Counted from the first letter of the stretch, positions 11,899-23,829 are shown. The stretch: 64,000 nt of DNA from Hetaerina americana (GCA_022747635.1 JAKTNV010000004.1:90773552-90837551), one strand, 5' to 3'. Numbers and translations: made by a program. Notes: a model not told the origin generated them from the sequence alone.

Positions 11899-12055
11899 AA
11901 CAATCACAGAAACAACACAGGCAATGCTAGCGTCACGCAACTTGGCTCAGAGAAGGCAGACAAGCCACTGAAGCTATCTGACCTCGTCCAGCGGCTACTC
12001 GCGTCGTCAGCACTTCATGCGGCACGAACGGGTACTACTTTCCGAATGACCCTCG
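11303..12055 (-). mobile_element. Mariner-like deletion derivative, copy 2, both ends present (753 bp)
   Basis: The element is flanked by TA dinucleotides (11301-11302 and 12056-12057), the target-site duplication of Tc1/mariner elements. Its terminal inverted repeats are 33 bp (11303-11335 and 12023-12055), beginning CGAGGGTCATCCGGAAAG, with one mismatch here (A at 12045 where copy 3 has G). At 753 bp it is far shorter than the roughly 1.3 kb of complete mariners. The sequence coding for the catalytic core is missing, so it is non-autonomous. I noted three differences from copy 3 (44005-44757). Confidence 0.93.
11402..11903 (-). pseudogene. Internally deleted mariner transposase (DNA-binding domain plus C-terminal tip)
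   Basis: The - strand frame from 11903 encodes 135 residues. They match the N-terminal helix-turn-helix region of mariner transposases (SETMAR/Mos1-type HTH): a first HTH around residues 10-45, the linker motif RSGRPS near residue 75, and a second HTH ending in ICARWVPR near residue 130. The frame then shifts and stops three residues later. In another frame the last 30 or so residues of a mariner transposase follow, ending KCLNLLGDYVEK before a stop near 11402. The whole catalytic triad region is absent. Such a product could at most bind the element ends; whether it is expressed is unknown. Confidence 0.88.
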
Positions 12056-12636
12056 TATATATATGTATATATATCTATACATACACATACCCTAGTGACA
12101 TGAAATAACATGAAGTACCATAAGAAAAGAAATTTAGCGGAGGGAGTGAGTCAAAGAGAGTTTGGCTGCGAGAGGGAACGACACTGACTAGAGGAGAAGG
12201 AAGGGGTGGGGATCGGCGTCGAGCCGAGGAGATCCCCGTGGCGCGTAAACCAGTAAAATGCGAACTCAATTAACGACAGGTTTGAGCACGGCTGGGTGAA
12301 CCTAAAGTGTTTCGTGAGCATGAAGGTGGAGGGTGGATAGGGAGAAACGAGGGGAGGGAGGTGGAGGGAGAGGCTTCCTGGAGAAGTAGGATGGAGAGGA
12401 GGGTGTTGAGGAGAGGGAGGATGGGGATGTGTGTGGGGAAAAATAAGCTTTATCGCGCCGTTTGTCTACGAGGTGGTAAACTCGGAATAAAAAAAATCCG
12501 AAAAACCTGAATATCTTATCGGAAGTGTTATTAATGTTGACGTGTGAGGTAGGATTTGGAGAAAATGGAAAAAGAAACGTTATATGGGCTGACTTAAGGA
12601 AAATAGGCAGGATTAGAGCATCGGACGAAATAAATA

Positions 12637-12696
<60 letters not shown>
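12637..12696. repeat. (TG)n(TA)n microsatellite
   Basis: A short TG run passes into a TA run of about 48 bases. It encodes a spurious Tyr-Ile repeat in a predicted frame, which is not a gene. Confidence 0.95.
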
Positions 12697-12697
<1 letters not shown>

Positions 12698-12712
12698 GCA
12701 TATATATTTATA

Positions 12713-12759
12713 TATGCGTATATATAAATATATAAAATATATATTTATATATACGCATA
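12713..12759. repeat. AT-rich perfect inverted repeat
   Basis: Arms of 21 bases (12713-12733 and 12739-12759) are perfect reverse complements around a 5-base loop, with TGCG/CGCA at the outer part of the stem. A related half-arm precedes it (about 12694-12720), so alternative foldbacks are possible. It probably arose from expansion of the neighbouring TA microsatellite. Confidence 0.9.
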
Positions 12760-13253
12760 CATACGAATTTGAGCGTCTTCACGTTTTCTGCTTTGGCTAA
12801 GAGGGCTTCCAGATGAGATCTCTCCTGGATTTAAGGTACTCTTTGGGATCTTGGAAACGATATTATCAGAACAAAATTTACGGGCAAAGTTTAACATCGT
12901 GGGACCACACGATCTTTTTGCAGCGTGTCGGTCAGGACCTTCGTGCTCGGCCTCCTCCGACTTAGCTCAAGATCTCTCTTCACATGATGAACTGTTTTTT
13001 TGAAATTGGAAAAAATGTGCATTTCCTTTCTGTATAAAGCTAATAAGTGACTATTTCGAGAAGACTGAAAATTGATGTAAATTGAAGAAAATATTTGGCT
13101 TATGAAATGACTAGATAGAGCAGACCGAATTTATGAACCAAGATTTCAATGAACTTTGGTAAATATGTCCAAAAAGCTTTCACCTACAGAAACTTTCTTC
13201 AATACCTTTTCAATTGTTTGGATATATAATTATACAAATACATATATGCATAA

Positions 13254-13256
<3 letters not shown>

Positions 13257-13297
<41 letters not shown>
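13257..13297. repeat. (AT)n microsatellite
   Basis: About 20 uninterrupted AT units, followed by degenerate AT/AC/GT-rich sequence to about 13370. Confidence 0.95.
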
Positions 13298-13299
<2 letters not shown>

Positions 13300-13303
<4 letters not shown>

Positions 13304-14049
13304 CATGTGTGTATATAAATATATATATATATTTATAAAAAACACGTATATGTGTGTATGAGTATACACGAATACAGGTATATTTCGCTTTGCGAAACTT
13401 GAAATATTTTATTGATTATTCATTGTAACACAGGACAAATTCCTTGTTTTCTGTCTTCTCTTAACCTACAAAATAAATAAATAAAACAATGGTTGTTCTT
13501 ATGTTCCTTTTGTACAAGTGACCTCATTACTGCCATAGAATCACTCGTAACTCATCCCTCCCCGGCCCCGGAGTGATCATTTCCCAATGAATCGTTCTCC
13601 CTCCTCTTCAACCCCATTTTCGGATAGTTTTTTCACCCTTCTGCATAGGCATCCATTTAATCATCTCTAATCTATATCTACAACAACATAAATATCCAAC
13701 GATGAACCACAACTTGTCACAGTGGGTGCAAAAACCAGGTGAGATGGATACTCGTGTGGAATCAGGCATAGGAAGGGCTTTTAAAGGGTTAGGTTAAGGG
13801 ATAAACATCAATTAAAAATCCCTGAAAAGACGTGCAGACACACATAGTGGAAAACTTAGTTCGAAACAAGTGTTAATTTCACCCAATGCAGAAGTTCTCG
13901 GATACACTAAGAAGGAGGGAATAAAACCTTTTCCTCTCTCTCTCCCCTCTGTAAACTCTCCATATCCTCGCTCTAGGTCTTCCACTACGCTTCGTTCGCC
14001 CTATTACTTCGCCACCTAAGTTAATTATCTATCTTTTTGCATTGAGGAA
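13300..14049. other. Unassigned DNA
   Basis: No gene or repeat recognised. It includes a short AAATA/AATA run near 13470 and C/T-rich patches near 13550-13620 and 13930-13960. Confidence 0.4.
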
Positions 14050-14250
14050 GTGGGCTGGGGTGGTGGCTGATGTAATGGCATCCTACTTAGAGGGCCTGGG
14101 ATCGAATCGCGGTGGTGGCAGAATTTTGTCGATGGCAACCCTATCCCCACTTAGGGTGCTCTGAGGAGTAGGTAAGTAGGACAAGAGGCCTAAAGACGTA
14201 TCCTCATCGACATAAGATCTCCTTATGAGTCCAAACTTGCCGGTCTACTA
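14050..14250 (+). mobile_element. Candidate tRNA-derived SINE
   Basis: A tRNA-like internal promoter is visible: an A-box-like TGGCTGATGTAATGG at 14064-14078 and a B box GATCGAATC at 14100-14108, which fits the GWTCRANNC consensus. The spacing of about 36 bases is normal for RNA polymerase III. After it comes a possible short stem (ACCCTA and TAGGGT around 14138-14158) and a non-tRNA body. The tRNA fold itself is degenerate, so this is not called a tRNA gene. There is no second copy in the window, and no tail or target-site duplication was defined. Confidence 0.45.
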
Positions 14251-15414
14251 TACGTCTTTATCCAATGGATCCTCTATGAATTCTTTCCATCCATCTTAAA
14301 TCATTTCGGGGTGGGTAAATAATTTTCTTGTCACATCTTTAATAGTGTGCGTGGATTTTCCCTTCCTTCTTCCTGGAAGATCTCTCAGTTTCCGTTACAA
14401 CGCACTCATTCACCCTTCCTCTGTAGTATCTCAATATCCTCGCACTTCATCTTCCACCTCGACTCTTTCGTCTTATTAGTTTCCCGCCTCATTTTATTGG
14501 ATACCTCTTTCAACTTCCTTCTACACAACTATTTCTTTAAATCATTTAATTTTCTTCTCTCGTCTCTTTTTGAAAGCGTCGGGATTCAATATATGTTTGC
14601 CTGAGTTGCAAAAAAATGGTGGATCGCCGGAATTAGAGACAGTAAAAAAATCGTTACAATGATACTCTGATTCGGTACCTCAATATTAGCACCTATCTTT
14701 CGGTCTCAATTCATATCCGGTAAAGGAGGAAGGGATAACATAAATTTAACTTGCGTGGGAGTGAGGAGAAAATGCTTCAAAAAGCTGGTGCAAGAGGCGG
14801 AAAGGGTTTCTGAGTGATAATGTGATGATGGGTGTTCGGGACGAGGGACGACGGAATTGGAGGGGAACTGGGTGGAACAGTTCGTCTCCCCGCGGGGATG
14901 AGCTCTCTCCTTGGAGTGTTACCTCCGCGTCGAAGCATGCATGATTCGCCTTCGTGAAAATATATTAAAATGGTACGAGTAGTTTAGCAAGAAAGAGGCT
15001 AGAAGGTAGGCTTTTTTCCCATTATAATTGTCATTAAGAGTAAAAAGGACATCAGGACTAGATAGAATTACAGTTGGTAATCAGGGCATGTTACCGGCGT
15101 CTAGGTGCCCAGAGATGTCAAAGAATGATGCCTTAGGTACTTGTACATAGGCAACCAGTTCCAAAGCTTCCTAACATAGATACTGCCACCCGGGAACCGC
15201 TCAATATTCTTCTTTCCCCAGGTATCAGTATTCTTCTTTCCAAAGTGCCGATCTTACATTTAAAATGATTTGCGCATTTTAGAAAACGTGGTGTTAATTA
15301 ATATTTTGCCCATATATGTGAATTTCATCGACTTTCAGCTCATCTAACCAAAAATGTTCCATCCTCGCATTGAAACCAATTACCGACATCATGAAAATGA
15401 CCGATATTGGATAT
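14251..15414. other. Unassigned DNA
   Basis: No recognised gene. The frame at 14347-14604 is Phe/Ser/Leu-rich from a T/C-rich stretch and is not convincing. Confidence 0.4.
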
Positions 15415-15530
15415 ACATGGGTGGTCTGAAAAGTTTCCGGCCTCAGAAAATTCCAGAAAATATTAGAACATTTCAGAAAAAATGTCCTGTATCTTTGTTA
15501 AGTCGGAAACGTTTCAGACCACCTTCGTGT
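15415..15530. mobile_element. Small inverted-repeat element (MITE-like)
   Basis: Two 20-base inverted repeats, GGTGGTCTGAAAAGTTTCCG (15420-15439) and its complement with one mismatch (15504-15523), enclose about 64 bases of AT-rich DNA. The outer sequence TACATGGGTGG resembles the TACGAGGGT-type ends of mariner relatives, including the young family in this window. It has no coding capacity. It is probably a MITE derived from a mariner family not otherwise present here. The target-site duplication on the right side is unclear. Confidence 0.6.
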
Positions 15531-16708
15531 TTTTAGCATATTGGCGCCTGTACCTAAGCACCGAATATCAAGGCTCTGAAGACTTAGGCACTGAGTGCGC
15601 AAGTTTATTAGTACCAAGATCTAATGTGTAAGCCTCTTGCATTAGGTACGGGTACTGAGATACCGTGGGAGAGTTTTCTTGCCAAGGTACCAACTCTTGA
15701 TATAACAGAAGAGCTTTGTAGAGCAAAATGATGACTTGGCGCACGATACAATATCACTTATAATAATAAATATCTAAGCGTGGATAAGAACTATGCAAGT
15801 ATTGCAATAAGACCTTCCGAGTCGTCTCGTGTGAAAGGGTGCCACGGGTTAAGGAGTCGCACACGAGTCGGATCGGACGTGCTCTCCGAATGAATGTCAG
15901 CAACGAAGGGAGCTGGGCCCCACGGGGGACGAGTGGGTGCCTGGGGGAGGAGAGTTGGCGAGCAGGACAAGGGCGTGAATTGGGGGGAGGCATTCAATGG
16001 TATGAGGAGTCTAGTGTCGGCGGTAGGAAGGGGGATAGGATTAGCTTTACGACGGAGTAAGTCAGTTGATATCGAGGAATTTTAACGCAATAACTGATAA
16101 GTTAGAGAGTTTCACTCATTGCAACTGACGCCTTCCCTTCTTCCAGCGCGCCCTCGACTGTCCGTCGGAGGGACGGATGGGGGCGGGAGGGGAACGCAGG
16201 ACGTGAACCTACTGCCAAACCAAGAAGGAAACTCTCGGAGTGGATCTGTGATCGCGGCCAACGAGGGCAGCACCACCAAGAAGTGAAAACATGGGTCTCT
16301 GCATTTGCTTGGACGCGGTGGCTAATAATATGCCGATGAAAAAATATTGACTTTATATAAATAAAATTATCGGCGATCATTGTTTATTCCCTCATTATTA
16401 AATTTTTGGGTGACATAATTTTAATGCTGTCATTCATTTTTTAAGAAACATTTGAAATTTGTTGGTTTTTATTTATTTTACTCGGCTATGTCTTCTAAAT
16501 ATATAATTTGTGTGGTTATACAAAGTGTAGTATTCTTTTGAGTTATGGATCGCTTCTCCAAAATAAATTTGGAAACTTCATCATATATCATGAGCGTAGA
16601 TTAAACTTAAGGATTCTAAGATTTAAATTGGTTTTAATCAATTTACAAAAACAATTTCGTCTGAAAACGCGTGATTGAAACAAGGGCACAGGCACCTCAT
16701 AAACTAGG
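15531..16708. other. Unassigned DNA
   Basis: No recognised gene. 15540-15690 contains several variants of a TTAGGTAC/GGTACC-type word without a clear repeat unit. The frames around 15754-16380 on both strands overlap each other and show no family signature. Confidence 0.4.
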
Positions 16709-17603
16709 TTTGTGTAAAACGTATCCGGAGAAGTTTCAGAAAAATACATTAATTTTAGATATAGCTACAATGCCTCAAAATTCTTCAAAATACATTCCTT
16801 GAGAGTCGACGCACTTTTGCCAGCGGCTTTTCCACGACTTGAAGGATCCCTGGTAGGCGGATTCCGGAAGGTCCTTAAGGGTACGCGCGGAAGCTTCTTT
16901 GACGGCACTTAGGATCCCATGGTAGTGGTGTGCTTTGAGGGAGGATTTCACTTTTGGGAATAGGAAATAGTCTGCTGGTGCCGACTCGAGATGGTAAAGG
17001 ATGCCGATGCACAAGGTCTTCGCAAGCAGACACTTGATTCTGGTCTTAGTCGTCCGTCGAGACATCAGGGTAGAGTTAAGCGCAGATCTTTCGCATCGCC
17101 AACTTCTCTGTGATAATGGTGTGCACTGTCATCTTATAAATAATAAATCGATCTGCGATCATGCGCAAACATCTGACTGATGATCTGATACTCTCAACAC
17201 ACACGTTGCACGTTGTCGTCGATTCTTGACGTCGATGGCCGTCCCGCGCGGGGCTCGCCCTCTACACTCTTTCGGCCATCCTTGAAGACCTTGTGCCAAT
17301 TAAAAACTGCAGTTTGTAACATGCTTTCATTCTTGAACATTTGGCAAGTCATGCCCAACATTTTCGTACCTGATTTCTTAAGTCCAACACAACATTTGAT
17401 GGCGGACCGCCCGCTCGTTTACTGCATTTTACGCTTGCGCCGAGACACTTGCCAGAATATAGCCTGAAAAAACGCTCGCAGGCTATTGGCGCTTGCCGCG
17501 TGTTGCGGGTCAGATCCCCCCACCAACGAGCCTGGTCGGCAGGAGCGTGCTGCAACGTACGGTCACGTCAGGAAACAAATGTTCCCGATACATTTTATAC
17601 AAA
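16709..17603 (-). mobile_element. Degenerate mariner element of a second family
   Basis: Imperfect terminal inverted repeats are visible: TTTGTGTAAAACGTATCCGG at the left (16709) and the complement of TTTGTATAAAATGTATCGGG at the right (to 17603), 18 of 21 positions matching. Between them is a broken mariner transposase gene on the - strand. At about 895 bp the element is shorter than a complete mariner. Its ends and protein differ from the young family at 11303 and 44005. It is an old, immobile copy. Confidence 0.8.
16775..17427 (-). pseudogene. Broken mariner transposase, internally deleted
   Basis: Reading the - strand from the ATG at 17427, an early stop follows. The sequence then shows the mariner N-terminal region: IKCCVGLKKSG, VFNWHKVFKDGRKSVEGEP, GRPSTSR, and the second HTH ending TEKLAMRKICA. 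There a stop codon occurs, after which DVSTDD and QVSACEDLV remain recognisable across further stops. The sequence then jumps to SAPADYFLFPKVKSSLK, near the third catalytic residue region, and runs open to the C-terminus GMYFEEF before the stop at about 16775. Most of the catalytic domain is missing. At least three stops and one frame change show long inactivity. Confidence 0.85.
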
Positions 17604-20600
17604 TCTTGTAAAACGCCCATGGGGAATGCTTCTTGCATATATGAACGTGACTTACTTATTTTAGTAGCATTGAATTCACATTATGCATAAATGAACTAAT
17701 CCTGTCCAATTTTCAATGTTTTTGTCAATTTTTCAATGTCCAAGTTTCAATGAAGCAAATGGCCATCTAGTTTTTCTTATATTTGTAAAGGTGTAACAGG
17801 GTTATAATATATTGAAAATAATAATATTAATTAACGTTGTCGGAACTATTTCGATTCATGTACCGATTCTAATGCGAGTGAGAACTGAGTGGAGCTAATG
17901 CAATTGAGGAAAGCATTACACCAATAATATAAAGACAAAGTTTTGCAAACAAAGCTGAATATAAAAATCCCTTCATCCGCTTCATTCTTCCTTGCATCAA
18001 ACACACACACACTTACAACTCAAATACACCTCGTCTCCCGGACAGACGTGTGTACTTTTCTCCTCGGCAATGCACGCCACGAAAATTCGGCGCAAAATGC
18101 TTACTGGTTGGTGAAATGGTTTTCACTTGGCAAGCATATCACGGCCGGCAAGGCCCACGAGATCAGGGTCAAAATAGGTAATTTAATGCTTGACTGCAAT
18201 AGACCAAGAACCACTAAGCATGCATTTATTAATAGAAAACAATTTGAAGGATATCTTTGCTTCATTATTAATCTCAGTTCGGAATCTCAGAAATATAAAA
18301 TTTACTACGAAAACGAGAAACAGTTTCAAGTGGGAGCCGGAATCACACTCATTTTGCGGCGACAAATGGTTTTCCTGCGGCCGATTCAAAAGTGAAGGAA
18401 AAGAGCGATGAGCGGTCCCGGTGTTGGACGACCAGGGAAACTTCTTCCCTTCGCCGCACATAATGTGCGTGTCGCTTCTGTCTCTCCTACCGAATCGTTT
18501 CCCTCGTAATGCCTACCATTGTTCCACGGCAAAGCCAGCAGCGATTACGGAATCTTTCAAGCGAAGTCGAGGAAATATTTTAACGTTCGCTAATGTTTTT
18601 CGGGCAAGGCGGAATGGATAGTATTAATGAAGTGGGGGGGGGGGGGACCATTGGATTACGGAAATAACCAGACTGTGAAAGACGGAGGCACTTTTGAAGC
18701 CAGAAAGTGTTTCAATAACTCCACGTATGACAATTTCGCACCCAAGGGGGCTTAGGGTGACAAACTGCAAAATAAAAGATAAATTGGTCAGATGGAACGT
18801 CGCAGGCAAGCAACGGCCGTTGTCGAAAAAACCCAGGGAGGGAGGGGGTGCTTTCGATCTGCCACGCTCCATGTGCCGTAAGGAAACAACGCGGATTTCG
18901 AATGAGGATGATCTTTTGAGAAATTTAAATGCCCCGTCTGCTATGGATTATATTTGTGAAAGAATATTGTGGACATGAATAAATGTCAGGGCCCGGAGAG
19001 AGGGCTAAATCCCATGCTTTCGAGTATTTGCAATTACAATTGCTCGGGCCATGATTTCAATTGCCAAAGCCATTCAATTCAGGCGCTACAGATTACGTGC
19101 GAAAATCAAATGATTTCCCCGCTCTAAAATTTGATCGGACCTTGCCTTGAAGATATAACGCTAGGAAACATTATGAATTCGAAAAACTGGAAGAATTTCC
19201 GGGATTTCTACATATAGTATATCAGATTATACTAAACATTGTGTGCCAAATGAAAAAAATGCACATGGGAGTGTAGTGAAATGGAAAATAGACAATAAAA
19301 TTAAATTATTTCCTCTTTAGCGACATGATTTATATGCATGCACGAGTGCATATACTCGAAAGAAAGAGTGCCATTTAACATTTAATCGAATTCAGGAAAA
19401 TAACTGCGTATAAATGGAATGAGCCACTACTACTCGTAAGCGCACTAATACTCAGAATGGAGGATTACGAACGAAGCAGGATAGGGTGCAATTAGAGAAG
19501 AGAGAGAGAGAGTGGTTTGAGAGAGGGCCGGATGCGAATGAGACGCAGGGGATCGCAGGTTGCTGGGGAGCATTTAAATAAAAAAAAGAGCGCAAGCATG
19601 GAGAGCATATGTGGGCAGAGCAATTTTCGAGATAATTTCTTCCGTTTGCCTCAATTTATTCACGCACATGGGTTGGCTTTGGAGCCACAGTCAAGAATCT
19701 CCATATTTTTTCAAGTCAGAATATAAATTGAGGAGAGCCGAAGAAGGGATTGACCGTGGATGAAATAAAAAAATGAAATAGGAATTATGCGAGCGAATGA
19801 GAGAGTTTTTGAACGAAGATTATTGTCACTGAAGCTTTGAGGGGAAAAAACTCACAATTTCAAAACGGGCATGAGTGGATTCCGGGATTTAGGGAAGTAA
19901 AGTAAATGTTAAATCAAGAATTTAAGGAAAAAGAGTATCAATAGTCAGAGTGAAAGAATAATAAAACTACTTTTCGAATTTTAATCAGCAGTACGGATCA
20001 CGACTAATTCTTAAAATTGGCAATACAATGAGCAACCACAACATTGGTATTTTTCAAGCAAGTGCAGACAATTAGTGATCATTCTTTGTCGAATTGCCTT
20101 CGTGAGCAAGAGCATAGTTGTGACAGGCTCCTGTTTTCCGGATGCTTTTCCAACACAGACGTTGCAGATATTCGTCAGAAAAACATAATGAAACATGAAA
20201 AGTCGCAAACACTAGACACGCCTACTTTTTAATGAGGAAGAGACAACTTAATGCAAACTGAATTAGGCAAATAGATAACATAACACAATATGGCAAAGAG
20301 GAACCAAAACTTATTTAAATATTAAAAATAATAATTGTAAAAAGCAAAGTACCTGTGCACAGGTTGACTTATGGCTCAATCTTATTTAAACAAGTGTAGC
20401 AATCGGGATGCTCTTGCCGTTTATTTTTACCACTGCTCTCGTTCATAGAAACATTGGTAAGCTGAAAGTTTAATTTATTTATCTTTCAGAAGCTAATAAC
20501 AATAATACAAAAAATCTTGTAAATAGGTAGCATTACCCCAATATTCAGTTTTAAACTTCCACGAAATATTCGCAAACCCTTTTAAAAAGAATGATGCAGT

Positions 20601-22544
20601 TAAATTTCACTACTGGATCTAATTCGCTATTATTACGGACTGATGCGATGTAGATGAAAGGATAAAAAAGGATAATTAAATTTACGAACTGGAATAAATA
20701 GGAAATACAAGCCTTGCGGGAGCTGTAAATAGGAGGAGAGGAGATGAGTAATGATGTGAATTAACGGTGGGCCAGACTCTAAATGGAAATAAATCCACCG
20801 AAGATTGGCTTGATGTGTGGCCGATAGTACCGTTAAAATGGTTAACTTGTGGTTGCAAACGCAGTTTGAAGATGATTTTGCAAATTATTCCCGCCATAAG
20901 AATCTGAATTTTCTAATGCGATCGCAAATTTCATGGTATTTGTTTTCGTATTAACGATCAGTAGAGAGAAAAACAGAAGTCAAAAGGTAGGAAGTAACGA
21001 ATGAGCGAGATTTACTGCACGAATATACTAGGTATTAATGACAGGATTAAGCGCGTGGGTGGTCGGTCATTCCTACTCCATTGCTCCATTCGTAAGTTCC
21101 GCTCCGACGGCCGCTCTCCACCGTGGGTATCCGACGATAAATGTGGCGGGGAATGGGATTTGCCGAGCGACGGCTGTATTGGATGGAAGGATTTGGTTAC
21201 GGAGCACAAAGGTGGATAGGGAGGGCCTCTGGCGAAAACGGAGGAGCGGGGAGAATGAATTGCGTACGACCGCACTTCAATTAGCTATCAAACACTCCTG
21301 GAAATATTTTTATTCAATTCTTAAAACTAGGCATTCGAGGATTTTTTTCGCCCACTTTCACCGGTCCCCGGCCAGGTGACCATTCGCCAGCCAGCGACTG
21401 GAAAATCTCTTTTTTTTCATCATTTAATAATCCGCGTTCACCTCTATATTTTTTTCTCGTTTCCTATCTTCCCGTCTCTCGACGTACGCAACGACTCGTT
21501 CAAAAAAATAACTGCTGTTTTTAAATTGAAAAAAAAAACAACTGTGCATTAGAGGCATCAAAGCCCCCACCCAACTTGAACACCTCGAAGGTGAATGCCT
21601 CCTAACTGTGGGCAAATTGAAGGATTAGCTCTTGCGAAATCGTTGCTAGGTAGGATTCAAAACTAATTTCGCAACGCAGATCCGATGATACAAAACTGGA
21701 GATCAAATAAACCCAGGGAGGGTGAGTGCGTAGAATTTTTTCGTCTGGGAATGCACATGGGATTCCAACCCGACGGTGGGATCCACGGTTGTGTGCCAAC
21801 AAAATAAGTGAAAACCAATCACCTACTCAAAGCCATTCACCAAATCGAAGTCTCGACCCCGGACTGTTCCATAGGCGAGAGTTAGGTTCTAGAGTGGTGC
21901 CCCTGTGCCCCGTTCTCATAAGGATCCGCAAAGACAATTGCTCGGATACGTGTACAATTCAGTAACAGAGCTATCACTTCCCTCTGGTCGCCCGCAGTTC
22001 CTTAGAAATTTCTCGTTTCTAAGAAAATACGTTTATTGAGTATAATTAGCTTATTCTGAGGTAATCCACTCATAACTGTACCCGGGGAAGAAGCGTATTA
22101 TCAATTCAGTCATATGTCGTCTAGTTCTGATGAATACTATTAATTATTTAGGCTGAGGTAACGAACTCATAACATACACTCTTCACATGTGTGGATTTCG
22201 AACGTGTTTGGAACCTTTGCTTTTTGGATTCACTTTACTTCCTTTTGCACGAAGGCTATGCATTTTTAATGGGTATTAAAAAACCTAATGAGTTAAGTGT
22301 TTTTCTGGTGAAAAATGTAGGATTTCAAATTGGTCATTAGTTAATAAAAGTCGGACGTTGGGTAATTAGCCAGAGCCTAGTCCAATGCGCGAAATTCAAC
22401 GGGAGCATGAATTTTTCATCACAGATAAAAGATGACTGTCTGCATGACATAAATATATTATTAGTAATTTAGGAAATAGAGAGATGAGTTTTTAAAGGTA
22501 ATTTCATTCTATAGGCATGATTAATTACACTTATCAGATGAATG
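17604..22544. other. Long stretch with no recognised gene
   Basis: Nearly 5 kb without a recognisable gene. The longest frame (17943-18395, 150 residues) has no family motif and no regular splice context that I can defend. A run of 13 G is at 18634-18646 and a short GA run is near 19500. The region 21720-21960 is C/G-richer and has tRNA-like words but no cloverleaf. Confidence 0.45.
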
Positions 22545-23235
22545 TGCAAGTCAGCCTTAAAGGAGCTAGGTCTCATTAGAAGGATAGTAGGAAAATGCAG
22601 TGAAAAATTATGCGAGTGGTTTTACATTAGTCAGGTTTAGTCAGACTACATTTAGAAGACGCAATAAGAATGTGGAATCCATTGGAGAAAACGTTAATTA
22701 AGGAATAAAATAAGAATCGGAGTAAACGAACTAAGTGTGTTAAAAATTATTACAATAAATGAGTAAGCCGCACGAGTTTGTTGGAGGAATTAGGCCAGGA
22801 GCCCCTTGACTCAGGAAGTGAGCAGGCAAGACCTAGGCTTTTCGAAATATACAGGACACATGAGTTTTCTGACAACACCCGAGAGAATTATTACATTAGT
22901 ACATCAATTTTAGGTGGATTAAACCCTTGAGATGGGAGACAGACACTTTCATCCACAGATTTAAGTACTCGTTCTGCTCTCGTATGACGTAATCATAACA
23001 AAGTCAAATCAAGAGCACCAAAAATAAACAAATTGAATATTAAAATGAAATGAGTCAGTTAAAGAAAATAATTATTGCATAGGTATGTGAGTGTAAGATT
23101 GTTTCTGTTCATGAGCTAACATGTATTCAATTGAATATATAAAACTTATAATTCTGCATGCACGCTTGGTTCCCAAGCACCCACCGCCACTCGCCCTTAA
23201 GTGGCCTGCGGGATATTTGTTAGACGTAGACTAAT
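22545..23235 (+). mobile_element. LINE 3' end (CR1/Jockey-group), copy A
   Basis: The + strand carries the C-terminal part of a non-LTR retrotransposon ORF2, broken by stops. Fragments include LVRLHLEDAIRMWNP (the usual LVRPHLEYA-IWDP motif), SLLEELGQEPLDS, RLFEIYRTHEFSD and NYYIST. A 3' UTR and a GC-rich stem-loop tail follow (23175-23231: CACCGCCAC then GTGGCCTGCGGG). It is 5'-truncated, as is usual for LINE copies. The nucleotide sequence matches the - strand at about 28200-28500, so both belong to one family. It encodes no working protein. Confidence 0.8.
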
Positions 23236-23829
23236 TGTCCAACATCAAACAAAGCAATGCTATTTTCACTAGAATTGGGTGAATCCTTTCAATCAATTAA
23301 TATCTCAGCTACACTGCAGTAAATTGTCAAAAAAGTCGAATGAAATCACTTTTCATAAACTGGACGCAACTCGTATTTGTAGGCTATTAGCAAACGCATT
23401 TTTTGCACTCATTACCTAACTTACCAGCATTCATAAAATTGCTAAAAAGTTTGATGGATCTGAATTAACCAAACTACAGGTACAATTTCGTCAACAAATG
23501 GCAAACAATCTAAACATTTTAAATCATTACCAAAAGCAAATTGAGCTATTGACAGGAAAGGAAGGTTACATTGAACTATTTCATAATATTTTATCCATAA
23601 AATGTGTCAAATGTATGGGAAAAGTTTAAAAGTAACATTATATATAATAATAAAAGCATTAACTATAATAATTGCACGCAAAAAAATCCTTAATATTGGA
23701 TAATTTATTCATTTCAGCATTGACTGCTAACCGTCTCCCAACACGGAAAAATAATTTAGAATGATTCTAGCAAGGAAAATACGTCATTGCCGTGAGAAAG
23801 AAACTGTTTGGTGCCCTTTTAGAATAAGA
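23236..23829. other. Unassigned DNA
   Basis: AT-rich with no recognised feature except a TTTATT (AATAAA on the - strand) at 23704-23709, downstream of the candidate exon on that strand. Confidence 0.4.

Noticed and set aside
12525..13338. Frames encoding Tyr-Ile repeats (also near 30339 and 60280)
   Set aside because: Direct translation of (TA)n microsatellites.
15108..15590. Possible long inverted repeat flanking the small MITE (variants of CAGAG...TTAGGTAC)
   Set aside because: The match is short and gapped; without an alignment it cannot be told from chance.
17943..18395. 150-residue frame on the + strand
   Set aside because: More balanced composition than most, but no motif, no clear splice sites and overlapping frames; not enough support.
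21720..21960. tRNA-like words and C-rich segment suggesting a tRNA or SINE
   Set aside because: No A and B boxes at proper spacing and no cloverleaf could be drawn.
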